64,000 nucleotides of DNA. Origin: Prostheceraeus crozeri. Its lineage: Eukaryota > Platyhelminthes > Polycladida > Euryleptidae. A model generated the notes under the pieces. That model did not search any database, was not told the origin of the DNA, and saw nothing but the letters and a program-made list of their open reading frames with translations. The translations under genes and the position numbers were made by a program. The stretch lies in assembly GCA_907163375.1 (NCBI GenBank), contig CAJQUW010016970.1, positions 1 to 64,000 of the forward strand, written 5' to 3'. Of the stretch, positions 56,001 through 64,000 are shown piece after piece. Numbering within the stretch: position 1 is the stretch's first letter; each line of letters starts with the position of its first letter.

Positions 56001-59000
56001 GTTGAACCAGGTCATTCAGCTAATCTTTTCCTTCCACCTTCATCTCAAACACTTTCCTGTACGGCGATGATCCTGTAGGTCTTTCGTGCTCTTCCAGCTG
56101 ATCTCTTTCCTTCCACCTACATCTCAAACACTTTCCTGTACGGCGATGATCCTGTAGGTCTTTCGTGCTCTTCCAGCTGATCTCTTCCTTCCACCTTCAT
56201 CTCAAACGCTTTCCTGTACGGCGTTGAACCAGGTCATTCAGCTAATCTTTTCCTTCCGCCTTCATCTCAAACACTTTCCTGTACGGCGATGATCCTGTAG
56301 GTCTTTCGTGCTCTTCCAGCTGATCTCTTCCTTCCATCTTCATCTCAAACGCTTTCCTGTACGGCGTCGAATCAGGTCATTCAGCTAATCTTTTCCTTCC
56401 ACCTTCATCTCAAACACTTTCCAGTACGGCGATGATCCTGTAGGTCTTTCGTGCTCTTCCAGCTGATCTCTTCCTTCCACCTTCATCTCAAACGCTTTCC
56501 TGTACGGCGTTGAACCAGGTCATTCAGCTAATCTTTTCCTTCCGCCTTCATCTCAAACACTTTCCTGTACGGCGATGATCCTGTAGGTCTTTCGTGCTCT
56601 TCCAGCTGATCTCTTCCTTCCACCTTCATCTGAAACACTTTCCTGTACGGCGATGATCCTGTAGGTCTTTCGTGCTCTTCCAGCTGATCTTTTCCTTCCA
56701 ACTTCATTTCAAACACTTTCCTGTACGGCGATGATCCTGTAGGTCTTTCGTGCTCTTCCAGCTGATCTCTTCCTTCCACCTTCATCTCAAATACTTTCCT
56801 GTACGGCGTCGAATCAGGTCATTCAGCTGATCTTTTCCTTCCACCTTCATCTCAAAACACTTTCCTGTACGGCGATGATCCTGTAGGTTTTCGTGCTCTT
56901 CCAGCTGATCTTTTCCTTCCACCTTCATCTCAAACACTTTCCTGTACGGCGATGATCCTGTAGGTCTTTCGTGCTCTTCCAGCTGATCTCTTCCTTCCAC
57001 CTTCATCTCAAACACTTTCCTGTACGGCGATGATCCTGTAGGTTTTCGTGCTCTTCCAGCTGATCTTTTCCTTCCACCTTCATCTCAAACACTTTTCTGT
57101 ACGGCGATGATCCTGTAGGTCTTTCGTGCTCTTCCAGCTGATCTCTTCTTTCCACCTTCATCTCAAACACTTTCCTGTACGGCGATGATCCTGTAGGTCT
57201 TTCGTGCTCTTCCAGCTGATCTCTTCCTTCCACCTTCATCTCAAACACTTTCCTGTACGGCGATGATCCTGTAGGTCTTTCGTGCTCTTCCAGCTGATCT
57301 CTTCCTTCCACCTTCATCTCAAACACTTTCCTGTACGGCGATGATCCTGTAGGTCTTTCGTGCTCTTCCAGCTGATCTCTTCCTTCCACCTTCATCTGAA
57401 ACACTTTCCTGTACGGCGATGATCCTGTAGGTCTTTCGTGCTCTTCCAGCTGATCTCTTCCTTCCACCTTCATCTCAAACACTTTCCTGTACGGCGATGA
57501 TCCTGTAGGTCTTTCGTGCTCTTCCAGCTGATCTCTTACTTCCACCTTCATCTCAAACGCTTTCCTGTACGGCGATGATCCTGTAGGTCTTTCGTGCTCT
57601 TCCAGCTGATCTCTTCCTTCCACCTTCATCTCAAACACTTTCCTGTACGGCGATGATCCTGTAGGTCTTTCGTGCTCTTCCAGCTGATCTCTTCCTTCCA
57701 CCTTCATCTCAAACACTTTCCTGTACGGCGATGATCCTGTAGGTCTTTCGTGCTCTTCCAGCTGATCTCTTCCTTCCACCTTCATCTCAAACACTTTCCT
57801 GTACGGCGATGATCCTGTAGGTCTTTCGTGCTCTTCCAGCTGATCTCTTCCTTCCACCTTCATCTCAAACGCTTTCCTGTACGGCGTTGAACCAGGTCAT
57901 TCAGCTAATCTTTTCCTTCCACCTTCATCTCAAACACTTTCCTGTACGGCGATGATCCTGTAGGTCTTTCGTGCTCTTCCAGCTGATCTCTTCCTTCCAC
58001 CTTCATCTCAAACACTTTCCTGTACGGCGATGATCCTGTAGGTCTTTCGTGCTCTTCCAGCTGATCTCTTCCTTCCACCTTCATCTCAAACGCTTTCCTG
58101 TACGGCGTTGAACCAGGTCATTCAGCTAATCTTTTCCTTCCGCCTTCATCTCAAACACTTTCCTGTACGGCGATGATCCTGTAGGTCTTTCGTGCTCTTC
58201 CAGCTGATCTCTTCCTTCCATCTTCATCTCAAACGCTTTCCTGTACGGCGTCGAATCAGGTCATTCAGCTAATCTTTTCCTTCCACCTTCATCTCAAACA
58301 CTTTCCAGTACGGCGATGATCCTGTAGGTCTTTCGTGCTCTTCCAGCTGATCTTTTCCTTCCACCTTCATCTCAAACGCTTTCCTGTACGGCGATGATCC
58401 TGTAGGTCATTCAGCTAATCTTCTCCTTCCACCTTCATCTCAAACACTTTCCTGTACGGCGATGATCCTGTAGGTCTTTCGTGCTCTTCCAGCTGATCTC
58501 TTCCTTCCACCTTCATCTCAAACGCTTTCCTGTACGGCGATGATCCTGTAGGTCTTTCGTGCTCTTCCAGCTGATCTTTTCCTTCCACCTTCATCTCAAA
58601 CACTTTCCTGTACGGCGATGATCCTGTAGATCTTTCGTGCTCTTCCAGCTGATCTCTCCCTTCCACCTTCATCTCAAACGCTTTCCTGTACGGCGTTGAA
58701 CCAGGTCATTCAGCTAATCTTTTCCTTCCACCTTCATCTCAAACACTTTCCTGTACGGCGATGATCCTGTAGGTCTTTCGTGCTCTTCCAGCTGATCTCT
58801 TCCTTCCACCTTCATCTGAAACACTTTCCTGTACGGCGATGATCCTGTAGGTCTTTCGTGCTCTTCCAGCTGATCTTTTCCTTCAACTTCATCTCAAACA
58901 CTTTCCTGTACGGCGATGATCCTGTAGGTCTTTCGTGCTCTTCCAGCTGATCTCTTCCTTCCACCTTCATCTCAAATACTTTCCTGTACGGCGTCGAATC

Positions 59001-62000
59001 AGGTCATTCAGCTGATCTTTTCCTTCCACCTTCATCTCAAACACTTTCCTGTACGGCGATGATCCTGTAGGTTTTCGTGCTCTTCCAGCTGATCTTTTCC
59101 TTCCACCTTCATCTCAAACACTTTCCTGTACGGCGATGATCCTGTAGGTCTTTCGTGCTCTTCCAGCTGATCTCTTCCTTCCACCTTCATCTCAAACACT
59201 TTCCTGTACGGCGATGATCCTGTAGGTTTTCGTGCTCTTCCAGCTGATCTTTTCCTTCCACCTTCATCTCAAACACTTTTCTGTACGGCGATGATCCTGT
59301 AGGTCTTTCGTGCTCTTCCAGCTGATCTCTTCTTTCCACCTTCATCTCAAACACTTTCCTGTACGGCGATGATCCTGTAGGTCTTTCGTGCTCTTCCAGC
59401 TGATCTCTTCCTTCCACCTTCATCTCAAACACTTTCCTGTACGGCGATGATCCTGTAGGTCTTTCGTGCTCTTCCAGCTGATCTCTTCCTTCCACCTTCA
59501 TCTCAAACACTTTCCTGTACGGCGATGATCCTGTAGGTCTTTCGTGCTCTTCCAGCTGATCTCTTCCTTCCACCTTCATCTGAAACACTTTCCTGTACGG
59601 CGATGATCCTGTAGGTCTTTCGTGCTCTTCCAGCTGATCTCTTCCTTCCACCTTCATCTCAAACACTTTCCTGTACGGCGATGATCCTGTAGGTCTTTCG
59701 TGCTCTTCCAGCTGATCTCTTACTTCCACCTTCATCTCAAACGCTTTCCTGTACGGCGATGATCCTGTAGGTCTTTCGTGCTCTTCCAGCTGATCTCTTC
59801 CTTCCACCTTCATCTCAAACACTTTCCTGTACGGCGATGATCCTGTAGGTCTTTCGTGCTCTTCCAGCTGATCTCTTCCTTCCACCTTCATCTCAAACAC
59901 TTTCCTGTACGGCGATGATCCTGTAGGTCTTTCGTGCTCTTCCAGCTGATCTCTTCCTTCCACCTTCATCTCAAACACTTTCCTGTACGGCGATGATCCT
60001 GTAGGTCTTTCGTGCTCTTCCAGCTGATCTCTTCCTTCCACCTTCATCTCAAACGCTTTCCTGTACGGCGTTGAACCAGGTCATTCAGCTAATCTTTTCC
60101 TTCCACCTTCATCTCAAACACTTTCCTGTACGGCGATGATCCTGTAGGTCTTTCGTGCTCTTCCAGCTGATCTCTTCCTTCCACCTTCATCTCAAACACT
60201 TTCCTGTACGGCGATGATCCTGTAGGTCTTTCGTGCTCTTCCAGCTGATCTCTTCTTCCACCTTCATCTCAAACGCTTTCCTGTACGGCGTTGAACCAGG
60301 TCATTCAGCTAATCTTTTCCTTCCACCTTCATCTCAAACACTTTCCTGTACGGCGATGATCCTGTAGGTCTTTCGTGCTCTTCCAGCTGATCTCTTCCTT
60401 CCATCTTCATCTCAAACGCTTTCCTGTACGGCGTCGAATCAGGTCATTCAGCTAATCTTTTCCTTCCACCTTCATCTCAAACACTTTCCAGTACGGCGAT
60501 GATCCTGTAGGTCTTTCGTGCTCTTCCAGCTGATCTTTTCCTTCCACCTTCATCTCAAACGCTTTCCTGTACGGCGATGATCCTGTAGGTCATTCAGCTA
60601 ATCTTCTCCTTCCACCTTCATCTCAAACACTTTCCTGTACGGCGATGATCCTGTAGGTCTTTCGTGCTCTTCCAGCTGATCTCTTCCTTCCACCTTCATC
60701 TCAAACGCTTTCCTGTACGGCGATGATCCTGTAGGTCTTTCGTGCTCTTCCAGCTGATCTTTTCCTTCCACCTTCATCTCAAACACTTTCCTGTACGGCG
60801 ATGATCCTGTAGATCTTTCGTGCTCTTCCAGCTGATCTCTCCCTTCCACCTTCATCTCAAACACTTTCCTGTACGGCGATGATCCTGTAGGTCTTTCGTG
60901 CTCTTCCAGTTGATCTTTTCCTTCCACCTTCATCTCAAACACTCCTGTACGGCGATGATCCTGTAGGTCTTTCGTGCTCTTCCAGTTGATCTTTTCCTTC
61001 CACCTTCATCTCAAACACTTTCCTGTACGGCGATGGTCCTGTAGGTCTTTTGTGCTCTTTCAGCTGATCTCTTCCTTCCACCTTCATCTCAAACACTTTC
61101 CTGTACGGCGATGATCCTTTAGGTCTTTCGTGCTCTTCCAGCTGATCTCTGCCTTCCATCTTCATCTCAAACGCTTTCCTGTACGGCGTCGAATCAGGTC
61201 ATTCAGCTAATCTTTTCCTTCCACCTTCATCTCAAACACTTTCCAGTACGGCGATGATCCTGTAGGTCTTTCGTGCTCTTACAGCTGATCTTTTCCTTCC
61301 ACCTTCATCTCAAACGCTTTCCTGTACGGCGATGATCCTGTAGGTCATTCAGCTAATCTTTTCCTTCCACCTTCATCTCAAACACTTTCCTGTACGGCGA
61401 TGATCCTGTAGGTCTTTCGTGCTCTTACAGCTGATCTCTTCCTTCCACCTTCATCTCAAACGCTTTCCTGTACGCGATGGTCCTGTAGGTCTTTCGTGCT
61501 CTTCCAGCTGATCTCTTCCTTCCACCTTCATCTCAAACACTTTCCTGTACGGCGATGATCCTGTAGGTCTTTGGTGCTCTTCCAGTTGATCTTTTCCTTC
61601 CACCTTCATCTCAAACACTTTCCTGTACGGCGATGGTCCTGTAGGTCTTTTGTGCTCTTTCAGCTGATCTCTTCCTTCCACCTTCATCTCAAACACTTTC
61701 CTGTACGGCGATGATCCTGTAGGTCTTTCGTGCTCTTCCAGCTGATCTCTTCCTTCCACCTTCATCTCAAACACTTTCCTGTACGGCGATGATCCTGTAG
61801 GTCTTTCGTGCTCTTCCAGCTGATCTCTTCCTTCCACCTTCATCTCAAACACTTTCCTGTACGGCGATGGTCCTGTAGGTCTTTCGTGCTCTTCCAGCTG
61901 ATCTCTTCCTTCCACCTTCATCTCAAATACTTTCCTGTACGGCGATGATCCTGTAGGTCTTTCGTGCTCTTCCAGCTGATCTCTTCCTTGCACCTTCATC

Positions 62001-63317
62001 TCAAACACTTTCCTGTACGGCGATGATCCTGTAGGTCTTTCGTGCTCTTCCAGCTGATCTCTTCCTTCCACCTTCATCTCAAACACTTTCCTGTACGGCG
62101 ATGATCCTGTAGGTCTTTCGTGCTCTTCCAGCTGATCTCTTCCTTCCACCTTCATCTCAAACACTTTCCTGTACGGCGATGATCCTGTAGGTCTTTCGTG
62201 CTCTTCCAGTTGATCTCTTCCCGCCACCTTCATCTCAAACACTTTCCTGTACGGCGTCGAATCAGGTCATTCAGCTGATCTTTTCCTTCCACCTTCATCT
62301 CAAACACTTTCCTGTACGGCGATGATCCTGTAGGTCTTTCGTGCTCTTCCAGCTGATCTCTTCCTTCCACCTTCATCTCAAACACTTTCCTGTACGGCGA
62401 TGATCCTGTAGGTCTTTCGTGCTCTTCCAGCTGATCTTTTCCTTCCACCTTCATCTCAAACACTTTCCTGTACGGCGATGATCCTGTAGGTCTTTCGTGC
62501 TCTTCCAGCTGATCTCTTCCTTCCACCTTCATCTCAAACACTTTCCTGTACGGCGATGATCCTTTAGGTCTTTCGTGCTCTTCCAGCTGATCTTTTCCTT
62601 CCATCTTCATCTCAAACACTTTCCTGTACGGCGATGATCCTGTATGTCTTTCGTGCTCTTCCAGCTGATCTCTTCCTTCCACCTTCATCTCAAACGCTTT
62701 CCTGTACGGCGTTGAACCAGGTCATTCAGCTAATCTTTTCCTTCCACCTTCATCTCAAACACTTTCCTGTACGGCGATGATCCTGTAGGTCTTTCGTGCT
62801 CTTCCAGCTGATCTCTTCCTTCCACCTTCATCTCAAACGCTTTCCTGTACGGCGTTGAACCAGGTCATTCAACTGATCTTTTCCTTCCACCTTCATCTTA
62901 AACACTTTCCTGTACGGCGATGATCCTGTAGTTCTTTTGTGCTCTTCCAGCTGATCTCTTATTTCCACCTTCATCTCAAACACTTTCCTGTACGGCGATG
63001 GTCCTGTAGGTCTTTCGTGCTCTTCCAGCTGATCTCTTCCTTCCACCTTCATCTCAAACACTTTCCTGTACGGCGATGATCCTGTAGGTCTTTGGTGCTC
63101 TTCCAGCTGATCTCTTCCTTCCTCCTTCATCTCAAACACTTTCCTGTACGGCGATGATCCTGTAGGTCTTTCGTGCTCTTCCAGCTGATCTTTTCCTTCC
63201 ACCTTCATCTCAAACACTTTCCTGTACGGCGATGGTCCTGTAGGTCTTTCGTGCTCTTCCAGCTGATCTCTTCCTTCCACCTTCATCTCAAACACTTTCC
63301 TGTACGGCGTTGAACAA
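50069..63317 (-). repeat. Satellite array, 78-bp unit with 65-bp variant
   Basis: About 13.25 kb of head-to-tail units. The 78-bp unit on plus contains CAAACACTTTCCTGTACGGC, GATGATCCTGTAGGTCTTTC and CCAGCTGATCTCTTCCTTCC. A 65-bp variant reads GGCGTTGAACCAGGTCATTC or GGCGTCGAATCAGGTCATTC instead of the central part. That gives about 170 units. On the minus strand one frame is open and translates to 26 residues per unit (MKVEGRDQLEEHERPTGSSP, then YRKVFE). Units from 50.1 to 53.0 kb are all 78 bp. To the right, 65-bp units and one-base indels are mixed in, in higher-order blocks. The unit is more GC-rich than the flanks. Confidence 0.98.
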
Positions 63318-63499
63318 GGTCTTTCTCGTTGCAATCTATCAAATCTACCAAATTGCAAAACTGTCTGACCAAAGGATTTCACTAAAACTTGATCAAGATG
63401 ATGAGATTTAAGTTTGGATTTTTAAGGTGCATTATGAACAAAGCTCATTAATTAAATCAAGTATTTTGCTCTATTAATACTGAATATATTCTTTTTCAG

Positions 63500-63529
63500 G
63501 ATCGTCAAACAGAAAAGGGAAACATTTGA
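63500..63529 (+). CDS. ADAM17: Candidate ADAM17 cytoplasmic-tail exon
   Basis: After a good acceptor (ATTCTTTTTCAG) the phase-0 frame reads DRQTEKGNI and stops at 63527-63529. Phase fits the transmembrane exon at 43553, and D-[KR]-x-x-[DE]-K resembles the first juxtamembrane residues of ADAM17. If right, the tail is only nine residues and the last intron is 19.9 kb, containing the whole satellite. It could equally be chance, with the true tail exon outside the window. Confidence 0.25.
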   Translation, partial: DRQTEKGNI

Positions 63530-63649
63530 AAAGTGAGTGCTATTATTATTCATTTACTTATTTTCATATTTGATTCTCGGTTCGTGTCGAATGTTTTCCC
63601 ATAGTGTTTCATCAATAACAAATCAATGCATAATATGTTGAGATAGACA

Positions 63650-63830
63650 TGTGGCAGGATAGCTCTGTTCGTAAAGAACGAGGCTTCTGTGTGGAAGCGC
63701 AGAACGTCCAGTGTTTGAGTCTGTCCACCTACAGAGGTTGCTGACCCTAACCTGGTGAGATTTGCGAGCACATGGAGGCTGTTCCAACCTTAACTTGCTA
63801 TAATAGCTTTGTGTGGGACAGGAGTGAGTA
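63650..63830 (+). mobile_element. SINE-like repeat, family 2, copy 2
   Basis: The tRNA-like head GGATAGCTCTGTTCGTAAAG...CCAGTGTTTGAGTCTG is followed by ACCCTAACCTGGTGAGATTT. It is related in layout to 39826-40015. Confidence 0.45.
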
Positions 63831-63869
63831 AAAGGGAAACATAACTGATTGAGAATAATTAGAATCAAT

Positions 63870-64000
63870 TCACAATGAATGACACAATATGCCGATGAAT
63901 CAAATTGCCTGACAAGAGATGCATGCCTGGTAGAACTCGAATTTGCGACCACCCAGGTTATCTAAATCTGTTCCTCTGATCAACTGAGCTACAAGCTCGA
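63870..64000 (-). mobile_element. tRNA-derived SINE, family 3, cut by window edge
   Basis: Read on the minus strand: GAGCTTGTAGCTCAGTTGAT (A box), CAAATTCGAGTTCTACC (B box), then GGCATGCATCTCTTGTCAGG and CAATTTGATTCATCGG. This is the same head and body order as 42584-42701. It starts at or beyond the right end. Confidence 0.65.

Noticed and set aside
50069..63317. CRISPR array
   Set aside because: There are no unique spacers, the units are head to tail without gaps, and the genome is animal.

Overview
The window is AT-rich animal nuclear DNA. It has GT-AG introns, long introns packed with transposons, and two recognisable conserved genes: FAHD1 (acylpyruvase family) on the minus strand and an ADAM17/TACE-type membrane metalloprotease on the plus strand. 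Tc1, hAT, pogo-like, Penelope-like, several LINE and at least three tRNA-derived SINE relics suggest an invertebrate, probably marine. The phylum cannot be decided from this window alone.

Layout. Positions 1-1600: non-coding, with a short palindrome and a dispersed repeat. Positions 1616-6716: FAHD1, two exons on the minus strand, split by a 4.46-kb intron holding a broken Tc1 (DD34E) transposon and a foldback element. Positions 8952-43553: twelve phase-compatible ADAM17 exons running from the prodomain through the cysteine switch, furin site, zinc protease domain, disintegrin-like region and membrane-proximal region to the transmembrane helix. The first coding exon(s) were not found, and the cytoplasmic tail is uncertain; one candidate tail exon lies at 63500. 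The ADAM17 introns hold most of the mobile DNA: LINE 3' ends (8.4, 9.6, 24.7 and 30.7-31.7 kb), a nearly intact BED-finger hAT (19.6-21.6 kb), a pogo-like element (23.1-24.3 kb), a Penelope-type GIY-YIG relic between 144-bp inverted repeats (25.7-26.5 kb), a second hAT (35.3-37.2 kb), two further TIR elements (38.1-39.7 kb), a MITE, SINEs and long hairpins.

Two intronless candidate genes lie antisense in ADAM17 introns: a 153-aa histidine-rich protein (18547-19008) and a 62-aa ORF (41646-41834). Each has a TATAAAA box at the same distance from its ATG. Positions 44470-45390 are a third hAT with a perfect 8-bp target duplication. Positions 45978-48627 are a 2.65-kb TIR element of unassigned superfamily with subterminal GTTACGACGTTAC motifs, a spliced ORF and an embedded 124-bp palindrome.

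Positions 50069-63317 are one satellite array: a 78-bp unit (26 codons on the minus strand) with a 65-bp variant, about 170 units, with higher-order repeats and one uninterrupted 980-codon frame. The last 700 bp hold SINE-like sequence.

The main oddities are the satellite, the 45978-48627 element, the direct-orientation subterminal motif arrays in four different elements, the two nested TATA/ATG units and several long hairpins. All calls come from reading the sequence; no database search was possible.
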